Shown here: positions 13,235 to 20,899 of the stretch, piece after piece | Layout: each line of letters begins with the position of its first letter | How positions within the stretch are numbered: the first letter of the stretch is position 1 | NCBI GenBank assembly: GCA_902802945.1 | Contig: CADCOC010000024.1 | Location: 1-36,726, forward strand | Length of the DNA stretch: 36,726 bases | Direction: 5' to 3' | Source: an uncultured bacterium | Lineage (GTDB): Bacteria > Verrucomicrobiota > Kiritimatiellia > RFP12 > UBA1067 | Notes under the pieces: model-generated | What the model was told of the DNA's origin: nothing | The model's input: the letters and a program-made list of their open reading frames with translations, nothing else | Database searches by the model: none | Program-made: the position numbers and the translations under genes

Positions 13235-14692
13235 ATGAACCTCAACCGTCGTCAGTTCCTCGGCGCCGCCTCGGCCGCCGCATTTCCGTTTATTTTCCCC
13301 GCATACGCGGGACTGAGCGTACGCAAGTACGCCGCCAACGAGAAAGTCAACGTGGGCGTGATCGGCATCGGCCGCATCTCCACCACGATGGACATCCCGC
13401 TCGCGATCAAGTTCACGGACCTCTGCCGCTTCACGGCGGTGTGCGACCTCGACTCCAAGCGCCTCAAGCACGGCGTGGACTTCATCCAGAAGCAGTACCG
13501 GAAGCTGAAGAAGGATAAAAACGCGCCCGTCAAGGCGTTCGCCGACTACCATGACCTGCTGGACGATCCGTCCATCGACGCCGTGGAGATCTGCCTTCCC
13601 GACCACTGGCACGCGCTCGTCGCGTGCGCCGCCCTCGCGAAGGGCAAGCACATCTGGCTGCAGAAGCCGTTCGCGCAGACGATCACCGAGGGCCGCATCA
13701 TCGCGAACCTCGCGAAAATCCAGAACCGCGTGGTGCAGGTTGGCTCGTGGCAGCGCAGCGTGACGCAGTTCCACCGCGTGTGCGAACTCGCGCTCAACGG
13801 ACGCGTCGGCGACATCGTGCGCGTGGAAGTGGGCTGCGGCTGCGACAAGCCGGGCGGTTCTTCGGCAGTACAGCCCGTGCCCGAAAACCTCAACTACGAG
13901 ATGTGGCTCGGCCCGACTGACGAGAAGGCGCCCTACAACGAGACGCGCGTCCACGCGCAGGACCTCAAGAAGATCGCAAACCGTCCGGGCTGGATCCAGA
14001 TGGCGCCGTATGGCTGGGGCATGATTACCAACTGGGGTGCGCACCAGATCGACATCGCACAGTGGGGCCTTGGCAAAGACGATTCCGGCCCCGAGTCTGT
14101 CAGCGGCACGTGCGAGTGGATGGACACGACGGGCGGCAAGCTCTGGAACGTCCACACGACGTACGACCTCCACTACTCCTACAACGGCGGCAAGACGGAC
14201 GTCCACGTGTGCAACAAGTACCCGATGGGCATCAAGTTCATCGGCAAGAACGGCGACTGGCTCTACTGCATGCGCGGCAAGGCGGTCACGCCGAGCGATC
14301 CCTCCTCGTCCACGGGCGGCAAGATGAAGCCGCTGATGGCCTCCAAGGTCTCGCTCCTCGAGCCGATGGCGAACCCGGCGAAGCCGCTCAAGACCTCGAA
14401 GGACCACTGGAAGAACTGGCTGGAGGCGATCCGCGCCGGCGACCCCACGATGACCGCCACGAACGCCGAGGCGGCGCAGCGCTCGTCGACGGCGTGCTGT
14501 CTCGGGCAGATGTGCATGGAGCTCGGCCGCGGCAAGAAGGACGGCGCCACGATCAAGTGGAGTGCGCAGAAGGAGGATACGTGCTGCGACAAGGCGCGGG
14601 CGCTGATGAAGCCCTTCGCGCGCGGCAAGTACAACCTCACCGACGAGCTGGCCCGTTACGGGTTCAGCCCCGAGAAGATCCTGCGCGGCTAA
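13235..14692 (+). CDS. Tat-exported Gfo/Idh/MocA family oxidoreductase
   Basis: A 485-residue NAD(P)-dependent sugar or inositol dehydrogenase-type protein. The N-terminus has a twin-arginine signal (NRRQFLG, then a hydrophobic stretch ending in AYA), so it should be exported folded with its cofactor. The Rossmann start VNVGVIGIGRI, the CDLDSKRLK strand-turn, and LQKPF (Lys144, in place of the usual EKP) identify the family. GWGMITNWGAHQIDIAQWGL is cut here to its key part, WGAHQIDIAQWGL, the substrate-domain His/Asp region. Export of this family is common in Bacteroidota and PVC bacteria. A strong AAGGAG site lies 8 bases before the ATG. The substrate is unknown, and the glycan cluster upstream suggests a sugar derivative. 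Confidence 0.88.
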   Translation: MNLNRRQFLGAASAAAFPFIFPAYAGLSVRKYAANEKVNVGVIGIGRISTTMDIPLAIKFTDLCRFTAVCDLDSKRLKHGVDFIQKQYRKLKKDKNAPVKAFADYHDLLDDPSIDAVEICLPDHWHALVACAALAKGKHIWLQKPFAQTITEGRIIANLAKIQNRVVQVGSWQRSVTQFHRVCELALNGRVGDIVRVEVGCGCDKPGGSSAVQPVPENLNYEMWLGPTDEKAPYNETRVHAQDLKKIANRPGWIQMAPYGWGMITNWGAHQIDIAQWGLGKDDSGPESVSGTCEWMDTTGGKLWNVHTTYDLHYSYNGGKTDVHVCNKYPMGIKFIGKNGDWLYCMRGKAVTPSDPSSSTGGKMKPLMASKVSLLEPMANPAKPLKTSKDHWKNWLEAIRAGDPTMTATNAEAAQRSSTACCLGQMCMELGRGKKDGATIKWSAQKEDTCCDKARALMKPFARGKYNLTDELARYGFSPEKILRG

Positions 14693-14711
14693 CCGCGCGC
14701 CGGCGGGAGCT

Positions 14712-17195
14712 ATGGCGCTTCAACTGCCAACCGGGCGTCCCCTGTTCCTCGACGGAGGCATGGGGACGCAGCTCCAGGCCCGGGGACTCGCCGCCGGCGA
14801 GATTCCCGAGCTGTGGAACCTGTCACGTCCCGACGACATCCGTGCCGTCCACTCCGCCTACCTCGCGGCGGGCGCGGACGTAATCTACGCCAACACCTTT
14901 GGTGCGAACGCCGCGAAGTACCACGGCGACGCACCGCTTGCGGACGTCATCGCCGCCGGCGTGCAGATCGCCCGCGAGGCGGGAAGCGAAGGTCGCGACA
15001 AGCGCGACCCTCCCCTAGTTGCCCTCGACGTTGGTCCCACCGGCCGTCTCCTGAAGCCCGCCGGCGACTTCGAATTCGACGCCGCCTACGACGCGTTCGC
15101 CGAACAGGTACGCCTCGGCGCGGAAGCAGGTGCCGATCTCGTGGTAATCGAGACGATGGGCGACACCTACGAACTCAAGGCGGCCGTCCTTGCCGCGAAG
15201 GAAAACTGTAATCTGCCCGTCATCGCCACCGTCGCCCTTGGCGAGGACGGCAAGCTCCTCACTGGCGGCGACGTGGAGTGCGTGGCCGCGCTCCTGGAGG
15301 GCCTGCGCGTGGACGCGCTTGGCTTCAACTGCGGGCTCGGTCCGGACAAGATGCGCCCCTACGTGGAACGACTTGCGCGCGTCGTGTCGTGTCCCATCGC
15401 GGTCAAGCCCAACGCCGGCATGCCGAAGGTCGTGGACGGACAGACCGTGTTCACGGTCGGCCCAGAGGCATTCGCCGCCGACGTGGCGGACCTCGTCGCG
15501 GCAGGTGCGTCCATCGTGGGTGGCTGTTGCGGCACCACTCCCGCGCACATCGCCGCCGTCACTGCTCGCCTGGCCGCGACAAGCGCGGCCCTCCCGCAGA
15601 AGGAACGTCGGTGTGTGATTTCCTCTGGTATCCACGCGCTGGAGGTTCTCCTCGACGATACGATCGTGATCGGCGAGCGCATCAACCCGACGGGTAAGAA
15701 GCGTCTGAAGGCCGCGCTTGCGGAGGGCGATACCGCCTATGTTTTGCGTGAAGCCGTGTCGCAGGCCGAGGCGGGTGCGGCGGTACTCGATGTCAACACG
15801 GGCGTGCCGGGCCTCGACGAGGCGTCCGTGCTCGACCGCACCGTGCAGGCGGTCCAGGGCGTGGTTGATTTGCCGCTCCAAATCGACACGTCCGATCCCG
15901 TCGCCCTCGAACGTGCGCTCCGCCACTACAACGGCAAGGCGCTCGTCAATTCCGTGAACGGCAAGGAGGAATCGCTTTCTGTCGTGCTGCCACTCGTCGC
16001 AAAGTATGGCGGCGTGGTGGTGGCGCTCGCCCTCGACGAGCACGGCATTCCGCCCACGGCGGAGGGACGCCTCGCGATTGCGCGCAAGATCCTCGCGCGC
16101 GGCGCGGAGTACGGGCTTGGTCCAAACGACTTCGTCTTTGACGCGCTCTGTCTTGCTGTGAGCGCGGACGCGACGAGCGCGAACGTGGTGCTGGAAACGC
16201 TCCGCCGCGTGCGCGCGGAGCTGGGCTGTCGCACCGTTCTGGGCGTATCTAACATTTCCTTCGGACTGCCGGGGCGTCCGCACCTCAACGCCGCGTTCTA
16301 TACGCTCGCGATGGGCGCAGGGCTTTCGGCCGCGATCATCAATCCGCTGTCGGCGGAGATGATGTCCGCATGGCGCGCGTACCGCGCGCTGACGGGCCGC
16401 GACCGCTCCTGCGAGGGGTGGATCGCGTACGCGGATGCTCTCCCTTCGGGAAGCGACAGGAGTGTCGCTTCCCCGAACGGTGGCTCCCCTGGGGGAAGCG
16501 GCGTCTCGCCGCTTCAAGGTCGCGACAAGCGCGACCCTCCCCCTGGGGGAAGCGGCGTCTCGCCGCTTCAATCCCCTCTTGCCGCGGCCATCCGCCGCGG
16601 CCTGAAATCTGATGCCGCCGAGGCGGCACGTGCCGAGCTTGCCGCCGGCCGCGCGCCAGTCGAAATAATCGACGGCGCAATCGTGCCGGCGCTGGAGGCC
16701 GTCGGACGCGGCTTCGAGGCGAAGACGGTGTTCTTGCCGCAGTTGCTTATGGCGGCGGACGCCGCCGGTGCGGCGTTTGACGTGATCCGCGACGCGCTCG
16801 CGAAATTCGGCGGTGCGCCCACGAAGATGAAGGGGCCGATCGTGATCGCCACCGTGAAGGGCGACATTCACGACATCGGCAAGAACATCGTGCGCGCGCT
16901 CCTTGAGAACTACGGCTTCAAGGTGATCGACCTCGGTCGCGACGTGTCGCCCGAGGTTGTGCTCGAGACCGCGCGGCGCGAGAAGTGTCGTCTCGTGGGA
17001 CTCTCCGCGCTGATGACCACCACGGTGTGCTTCATGGAGGAGACGATCAAGCTCCTCCACGCCGAACTACCCGACTGCAAGGTGATGGTGGGCGGTGCCG
17101 TGCTCACGGCGGAATACGCCGCCGAGATACATGCCGACTACTACAGTCGGGACGCCATGGGGGCGGTGCGCACGGCCGAGGAGGTGTTCGCATGA
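14712..17195 (+). CDS. metH: Cobalamin-dependent methionine synthase without reactivation domain
   Basis: Transfers the methyl group of methyltetrahydrofolate to homocysteine via cobalamin. In the 827 residues the order is: homocysteine-binding barrel (1 to about 290) with DGGMGTQLQ and the zinc ligands Cys207 (GFNCGLGP) and Cys272-Cys273 (GGCCGTTP); pterin-binding barrel from about 315 (VIGERINPTG); B12 cap (about 625-710); and B12 domain with DIHDIGKN, where His720 is the lower cobalt ligand. The C-terminal AdoMet reactivation domain of the E. coli enzyme is absent, so reduction must come from another protein. The gene carries hairpin repeats in frame at residues 94-101, around 287-294, and in an insertion of about 45 residues (577-621) between the pterin and cap domains. 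The stop codon overlaps the rsmD start (ATGA). Confidence 0.92.
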   Translation: MALQLPTGRPLFLDGGMGTQLQARGLAAGEIPELWNLSRPDDIRAVHSAYLAAGADVIYANTFGANAAKYHGDAPLADVIAAGVQIAREAGSEGRDKRDPPLVALDVGPTGRLLKPAGDFEFDAAYDAFAEQVRLGAEAGADLVVIETMGDTYELKAAVLAAKENCNLPVIATVALGEDGKLLTGGDVECVAALLEGLRVDALGFNCGLGPDKMRPYVERLARVVSCPIAVKPNAGMPKVVDGQTVFTVGPEAFAADVADLVAAGASIVGGCCGTTPAHIAAVTARLAATSAALPQKERRCVISSGIHALEVLLDDTIVIGERINPTGKKRLKAALAEGDTAYVLREAVSQAEAGAAVLDVNTGVPGLDEASVLDRTVQAVQGVVDLPLQIDTSDPVALERALRHYNGKALVNSVNGKEESLSVVLPLVAKYGGVVVALALDEHGIPPTAEGRLAIARKILARGAEYGLGPNDFVFDALCLAVSADATSANVVLETLRRVRAELGCRTVLGVSNISFGLPGRPHLNAAFYTLAMGAGLSAAIINPLSAEMMSAWRAYRALTGRDRSCEGWIAYADALPSGSDRSVASPNGGSPGGSGVSPLQGRDKRDPPPGGSGVSPLQSPLAAAIRRGLKSDAAEAARAELAAGRAPVEIIDGAIVPALEAVGRGFEAKTVFLPQLLMAADAAGAAFDVIRDALAKFGGAPTKMKGPIVIATVKGDIHDIGKNIVRALLENYGFKVIDLGRDVSPEVVLETARREKCRLVGLSALMTTTVCFMEETIKLLHAELPDCKVMVGGAVLTAEYAAEIHADYYSRDAMGAVRTAEEVFA
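14991..15009 (+). repeat. Hairpin repeat copy A in metH
   Basis: A perfect 7-bp stem, GGTCGCG and CGCGACC, around ACAAG, followed by CTCCCC. It is read as GRDKRDPP, in the same frame as copy C. It lies in the homocysteine domain just before a core strand (LVALDVGPTG), a loop position. Confidence 0.8.
15572..15590 (+). repeat. Hairpin repeat copy B in metH
   Basis: A stem GGCCGCG and CGCGGCC around ACAAG, followed by CTCCC. Both arms carry the matching change relative to copies A and C (a C-G pair for T-A), so pairing is kept. It is read in another frame, as LAATSAALP, in the linker between the homocysteine and pterin barrels. Confidence 0.75.
16440..16575 (+). repeat. Cluster of four hairpin repeats forming an in-frame insertion in metH
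   Basis: Hairpin 1: GGGAAGCGACA (16448-16458) with TGTCGCTTCCC (16463-16473), 11 bp. Hairpin 2: GAAGCGGCG (16495-16503) with CGCCGCTTC (16507-16515), loop TCT. Hairpin 3: GGTCGCG-ACAAG-CGCGACC (16518-16536), identical to copy A. Hairpin 4: the same as hairpin 2, at 16549-16569. The 32 bases 16486-16517 recur exactly at 16540-16571. The whole block stays open in the metH frame and encodes a Gly/Ser/Pro-rich linker. Confidence 0.85.
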
Positions 17196-17743
17196 GGATT
17201 GCGGGCGGCGAATGGCGGGGACGCGCCATCAAGGTGCCTACGGGCGACGCGGTGCGTCCTACGCAGGACCGCGTGCGTGAGGCGCTCTTCTCGATGCTGA
17301 TGCATGAGACGCCGGGTGCGCGTTTTCTCGACCTCTTTGCGGGCGCGGGCGGCGTGGGGCTCGAAGCTCTCTCGCGCGGCGCGGCGGACTGCACGTTCGT
17401 GGAGCTCGCGCCGCGCCACCTCGCAATCCTGCGCGCGAACGTTTCCGCACTCGGCGCCGACGCGCGGTGTCAGCTCGTGCGGGCCGATGCCTTCACGTGG
17501 CTGGAGATCTTCGCAGGGGCGCCGTTCGACGTGGCGTTCGCCGACCCGCCGTACGAACTGGGCGTCGAGAAGGGGTATGCGGCGGTCCTCGCCACGCTCG
17601 CCGCGCGGAACGTGGTCCGCACCGGCGGACTCTTCGTGGCCGAACTCACATCTCGACAGACGCCGGACGAGTCGCCCGCGTGGGATCTCTGCCGCGACAG
17701 GACCTACGGCCAGACGCGACTTGCCGTCTACAGGAGGAAGTGA
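17192..17743 (+). CDS. rsmD: 16S rRNA (guanine-966-N2)-methyltransferase
   Basis: An AdoMet-dependent Rossmann methyltransferase acting on the 30S subunit. The 183 residues show the RsmD opening MRIAGGEWRGR, RPTQDRVREALFSML, the AdoMet motif FLDLFAGAGGVGLEALSRGA, and the catalytic motif ADPPYE. Length and order match the family. It overlaps the metH stop by four bases (ATGA), so it is translationally coupled, and it is followed four bases later by the cinA-type gene. An AGGAGG site for the next gene lies at its 3' end. Confidence 0.93.
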   Translation: MRIAGGEWRGRAIKVPTGDAVRPTQDRVREALFSMLMHETPGARFLDLFAGAGGVGLEALSRGAADCTFVELAPRHLAILRANVSALGADARCQLVRADAFTWLEIFAGAPFDVAFADPPYELGVEKGYAAVLATLAARNVVRTGGLFVAELTSRQTPDESPAWDLCRDRTYGQTRLAVYRRK

Positions 17744-17747
17744 ACGT

Positions 17748-18281
17748 ATGAACACATGCTTTGACTTGCAGCCGCAGGCGGAGCGCCTTGTGGCGAAGCT
17801 GAAGGAACGGGGATTGACGTGCGTGACGGCGGAGAGCTGTACGGGCGGCGGCGTGGGCAGCGCGATTACGGCCGTGCCGGGGTCGAGTGCCGTGTTTCTG
17901 GGCGGCGTGATCAGCTATGCGAACGAGGTGAAGCGGGATGTCCTCGGCGTGCCGCAGGAGATCCTCGATACGCATGGCGCCGTGTCGTCCGAGTGTGCCG
18001 AACGAATGGCGGCAGGCGCACGCAACCTACTGAAAGCCGATCTCGCCGTGTCGCTCACGGGCATTGCGGGACCGGACGGCGGAAGCGCCGAGAAGCCCGT
18101 CGGCCTCGTGTGGTTCGGACTTGCGACGAAAGACGGCGTACACACCGAGAAGAAGGTCTTTAGCGGTGACCGCGCATCCGTACGCGCACAGGCGGTTACC
18201 CACGCGCTGGGCCTGCTCTTGTCCGCCGCATCAAGTTCTCCAAGCTCCACCGCAGTTCGCGACGTCCGGGGGCTTGCGTAA
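17748..18281 (+). CDS. pncC: CinA C-terminal domain / nicotinamide-nucleotide amidohydrolase
   Basis: Deamidates nicotinamide mononucleotide to nicotinate mononucleotide in pyridine-nucleotide salvage. The 177 residues cover only the CinA_C domain, as in E. coli PncC; the N-terminal MoCF-like domain of full CinA is absent. Family signatures are TAESCTGGGVGSAIT, FLGGVISYANEVKRDVLGV, HGAVSSECAERMA and LTGIAGPDGGS. An AGGAGG lies 11 bases before the ATG, inside the end of rsmD. The last 20 residues or so are Ser-rich and look unstructured. The gene also contains the -35 of the following rpmH promoter. Confidence 0.9.
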   Translation: MNTCFDLQPQAERLVAKLKERGLTCVTAESCTGGGVGSAITAVPGSSAVFLGGVISYANEVKRDVLGVPQEILDTHGAVSSECAERMAAGARNLLKADLAVSLTGIAGPDGGSAEKPVGLVWFGLATKDGVHTEKKVFSGDRASVRAQAVTHALGLLLSAASSSPSSTAVRDVRGLA

Positions 18282-18302
18282 CGCGTCCGCGTGTGATATA
18301 CT
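18274..18302 (+). promoter_or_regulatory. Promoter of the rpmH operon
   Basis: A -35 TTGCGT (18274-18279), a 17-base spacer ending in TGA, and a -10 TATACT (18297-18302). The leader of about 30 bases carries AAAAAAGGAA before the rpmH ATG. Confidence 0.7.
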
Positions 18303-18338
18303 ATCTGCTCACTTTTCAACAAAAAAGGAACCAGAAAC

Positions 18339-18476
18339 ATGAAGATGATGTGGCAGCCCTCGAAGATTAAGCGCGCGCGGAAGATCGGTTTCCGTGCCCG
18401 CAAGGCGACCAAGGGCGGTCGTAAGGTGCTCGCAAACCGCCGTGCGAAGGGGCGCAAGCGCCTCACGCAGGTCTAA
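18339..18476 (+). CDS. rpmH: Ribosomal protein bL34
   Basis: A very basic protein of 45 residues. It contains the invariant L34 elements [17 protein letters not shown] and [20 protein letters not shown], with the usual length. A strong AAAGGAA site lies 9 bases before the ATG. It starts the conserved rpmH-rnpA-yidD-yidC order found near many bacterial replication origins; no dnaA or DnaA-box cluster is seen in this window. Confidence 0.97.
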   Translation: MKMMWQPSKIKRARKIGFRARKATKGGRKVLANRRAKGRKRLTQV

Positions 18477-18491
18477 GGGACCGTTACGTGC

Positions 18492-18815
18492 ATGTCCACG
18501 CGGCTCCCCGGCAAGAAGTACAAGAGCGTCTTCGACCGGGGGCGCCCGCTTCGCGGGCGTCTCATGACCGCGTGGGTCCTGCGTTCGGAGGACGCCGGCC
18601 GACAAGCCGGCGTCGTCGTTTCCAAGAAGAGCTTCCACGACGCCGTGGACCGCAACCGCGCCAAGCGCATCCTGCGGGAGGGGTTTCGCCTTTTGGTGGA
18701 CGAAATGCCGGCGGATGTCGTTTGGGTCCTCGTGGGGCGCGCGTCGCTCGGCGGGCGGCGGACGGCGGACGTGATACGCGAGCTGAGGTACTTGGCGGGG
18801 AAATGCGGACGCTGA
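18492..18815 (+). CDS. rnpA: Ribonuclease P protein component
   Basis: The protein subunit that helps the RNase P RNA mature tRNA 5' ends. The 107 residues carry the family hallmark RNRAKRILRE (the RNR motif) after VVVSKKSFHDAV, and an N-terminal VFDRGRPLRG aromatic/basic strand. It starts 15 bases after the rpmH stop and overlaps yidD by 13 bases. Its variable loops contain two perfect GC-rich inverted repeats (18543-18559 and 18591-18614). Confidence 0.95.
   Translation: MSTRLPGKKYKSVFDRGRPLRGRLMTAWVLRSEDAGRQAGVVVSKKSFHDAVDRNRAKRILREGFRLLVDEMPADVVWVLVGRASLGGRRTADVIRELRYLAGKCGR
18541..18614. repeat. Two inverted repeats within rnpA
   Basis: CGCCCGC and GCGGGCG around TTC (18543-18559), and GACGCCGGC with GCCGGCGTC around CGACAA (18591-18614). 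The second shares the CGACAAGC core with the metH hairpins. Both fall in loops of RnpA that vary between species, but chance cannot be excluded in GC-rich coding DNA. Confidence 0.5.
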
Positions 18816-19069
18816 TGATAGCCTGTATCCGCGCTTACCAGGTCGTGTTGAGTCCCCTGTTCCGGGGATGCTGTCGGTTCGAGCCGAGCTGCAGCAACTA
18901 CGCGATCGAGGCGATTCGCGTACACGGGGCGCTGAAGGGTTTTCTGCTGGGGACGTGGCGGATTCTGCGGTGCCATCCGTTCGGCGCGCACGGGTACGAT
19001 CCCGTCCCGCCGAAAGGCCGGTGGCGGAATGATTGTGAAAAATGGCAAATGGAATGTGAGAAGACATGA
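18803..19069 (+). CDS. yidD: Membrane protein insertion efficiency factor YidD
   Basis: A small 88-residue protein of the inner-membrane face. It shows the family pattern IRAYQVVLSPLF, CCRFEPSCSNYAIEAI, HGALKGFLLGTWRILRCHPF and GYDPVPP, with the conserved cysteines. The start overlaps the end of rnpA by 13 bases, and the stop overlaps the yidC start (ATGA), so the three are translationally linked. YidD supports YidC-dependent insertion. Confidence 0.95.
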   Translation: MRTLMIACIRAYQVVLSPLFRGCCRFEPSCSNYAIEAIRVHGALKGFLLGTWRILRCHPFGAHGYDPVPPKGRWRNDCEKWQMECEKT

Positions 19070-20889
19070 ACAAGACAGACAAACTGATCGTGGCCCTGCT
19101 GGGCCTGTTGCTGGTGGGCTACGTGTGGCACTCCTTCAACCAGTCGAAGAAGGAGGCCGAGGCGCAGGCGAAGTACCAGCAGGAACTCGCCGCCTGGGAG
19201 GCTGCGCATCCTGAAGAGGCGGCGCGGGAGAAGGCGGCGCAGCCGTCCGCTGCGGCACCGGCCGCCGCGCAGCCTACGGCCGCCGCGCAGCCTACGGCCG
19301 CGAAGCCTGCCGAACCGCCGAAGCCGCGCGCGCCGGAGGCGTTCGTGACGCTCACGAACGGACAGTCCGGGGCGCAGGTGGAATTCGTGTTCTCCACGCG
19401 GGGCGCCACGCTGAAGTCCGCCACGCTTTTCGATTTCTCCGAGAAGCCCGGTGCGCAGGGTGCGGACAACCCCGCGCTCAAGCTCGACTTCTCAGCAGCG
19501 CCGGCGCTTGCGCTCTCTGGCGTGCCGGGACTCGACCCAGACGCCGACTGGACAGTGAAGGCGCAGACCCCGAACAGCGTCACGTTCGCCGCCGGACCGG
19601 TTGTGCGCACGATTACGCTGAAGGACAACTACCAGCTCGATGTAAAGGAGACGTTCACGGGCGTCCCCGCCGCCACGCCCACGCAGCTGTCGCTCGGCGT
19701 GATGTCCCGCACCTTGGCCAAGAACGGCACGCTTACGGGCGATCTGTCGATTGATTCCTTCCGCGCGACCGGCGAGAAGCCTGGCGTCGTGCACTGGGAC
19801 GAGGAGGAGCCGCTGAAGGCCGACCTCGTGAGCGCGTCGGGCGGCTGCAGCTGCTCGGGCGGTACGGCGAGCGGACAGTCGCCCGTCTCCACGCAACGCG
19901 TCGAATCCCCCTCGAAGTGGATCGCAGTGAAGAACGGCTACTTCGTGACGGCGCTCTTCAACAGCTCGGAGATGCCGTCGGGCTTCTCCGCCACGGTCAC
20001 GCGCCAGACCTCTGCGAAGGCGTACGTGCCGCAATCTGTCTCGGCGACGGCGGCGTTTTCAGCCCTGGGGACGGAGCGCAGCTACACGCTTTACGTGGGA
20101 CCGAAAAAGCAGGCGATCCTGTGGGACCTCGGCCTCCGCGACGTGATGGAATTCGGGATGTGGCGGTGGCTGTGCTACGGGATGGTGTGGGTGCTGAACC
20201 TCTTCTACGCGCTGATCCCGAACTACGGCGTGGCGATCATCCTGCTCACGATCCTCGTGCGCATCCTCTTCTGGCCGCTCACGCACAAGTCCACGATCGG
20301 CATGAGGAAGATGCAGGAAATCCAGCCGCTTCTGAAGGAAATCCAGGCGAAGTACAAGGGCAATCCCCAGCGTCTCCAGCAGGAGACGTGGCAGCTCTAC
20401 CGCGAGCACAAGGTGAACCCGCTCTCCAGCTGCCTGCCGATGCTCGTGCAGATTCCGGTGTTCTTCGCGCTCTTCGTGGTGCTGCGCGGCGCGGTCGAGC
20501 TGCGCTACGCGCCGTTCCTGTGGATTGACGACCTCTCGCAGCCGGAAGCGCTCCTCGCCGGCACGTTCCCGTTCGGCGGCCTGAACATCCTGCCGATCCT
20601 GATGGCCGCCACGATGGCGCTCCAGAGCGCGCTCACGCCGTCCACCGGCGACAAGAGCCAGCAGCGCATGATGATGGTGTTCATGCCAATCATGATGCTC
20701 GTCATGTTCTACAACTTCGCGAGCGCCCTGTCGCTCTACTGGACGCTGAGCCAGGTGATGTCGATCGCCCAGATGTGGTGGATCCGCAAGAAATACGGCA
20801 CGTCCGCGAAGCCGTCCGGCAAGGACGGCGTGGTGGTGCCCGACGCGGTCGAGATGCCGCAGACGCGCCAGATGCGCCGCCACCCCTGA
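19066..20889 (+). CDS. yidC: Membrane protein insertase YidC
   Basis: Inserts and folds inner-membrane proteins, alone or with SecYEG. The 607 residues show the Gram-negative layout: an N-terminal membrane anchor (about 6-22), an Ala/Pro-rich linker, a large periplasmic beta domain to about residue 345, then the conserved core with five C-terminal helices. Core signatures include YGVAIILLTILVRILFWPLT, MRKMQEIQPLLKEIQAKYKG and NPLSSCLPMLVQIPVFFALF. The linker has an 18-base tandem duplication (19261-19296). The periplasmic domain has an unusual Cys-rich loop, GGCSCSGGTAS, near residue 263. Confidence 0.96.
   Translation: MNKTDKLIVALLGLLLVGYVWHSFNQSKKEAEAQAKYQQELAAWEAAHPEEAAREKAAQPSAAAPAAAQPTAAAQPTAAKPAEPPKPRAPEAFVTLTNGQSGAQVEFVFSTRGATLKSATLFDFSEKPGAQGADNPALKLDFSAAPALALSGVPGLDPDADWTVKAQTPNSVTFAAGPVVRTITLKDNYQLDVKETFTGVPAATPTQLSLGVMSRTLAKNGTLTGDLSIDSFRATGEKPGVVHWDEEEPLKADLVSASGGCSCSGGTASGQSPVSTQRVESPSKWIAVKNGYFVTALFNSSEMPSGFSATVTRQTSAKAYVPQSVSATAAFSALGTERSYTLYVGPKKQAILWDLGLRDVMEFGMWRWLCYGMVWVLNLFYALIPNYGVAIILLTILVRILFWPLTHKSTIGMRKMQEIQPLLKEIQAKYKGNPQRLQQETWQLYREHKVNPLSSCLPMLVQIPVFFALFVVLRGAVELRYAPFLWIDDLSQPEALLAGTFPFGGLNILPILMAATMALQSALTPSTGDKSQQRMMMVFMPIMMLVMFYNFASALSLYWTLSQVMSIAQMWWIRKKYGTSAKPSGKDGVVVPDAVEMPQTRQMRRHP
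19261..19296 (+). repeat. 18-base tandem duplication in yidC
   Basis: Two exact copies of GCCGCCGCGCAGCCTACG (19261-19278 and 19279-19296) encode AAAQPT-type linker residues between the membrane anchor and the periplasmic domain. Confidence 0.85.
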
Positions 20890-20899
20890 GGAGGTTGAC

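Noticed and set aside
16440..16575. CRISPR-like array
   Set aside because: The repeats are inverted hairpins with irregular, repeat-derived spacing and lie inside an open reading frame. There are no cas genes.
16921..16950. Further hairpin repeat in metH (GGTCGCGACGTGTCGCC)
   Set aside because: It encodes the conserved DLGRDVSPE motif of B12-binding domains, so the partial symmetry is explained by protein conservation.
15015..17060. Very long open frame antisense to metH (minus strand)
   Set aside because: It mirrors the GC-rich codon bias of metH, encodes His/Arg-rich low-information sequence and has no family motifs. The plus-strand gene is unmistakable.
18274..18338. Replication origin next to rpmH
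   Set aside because: No dnaA gene, no cluster of DnaA boxes and no AT-rich unwinding region is visible in the 57-base gap.
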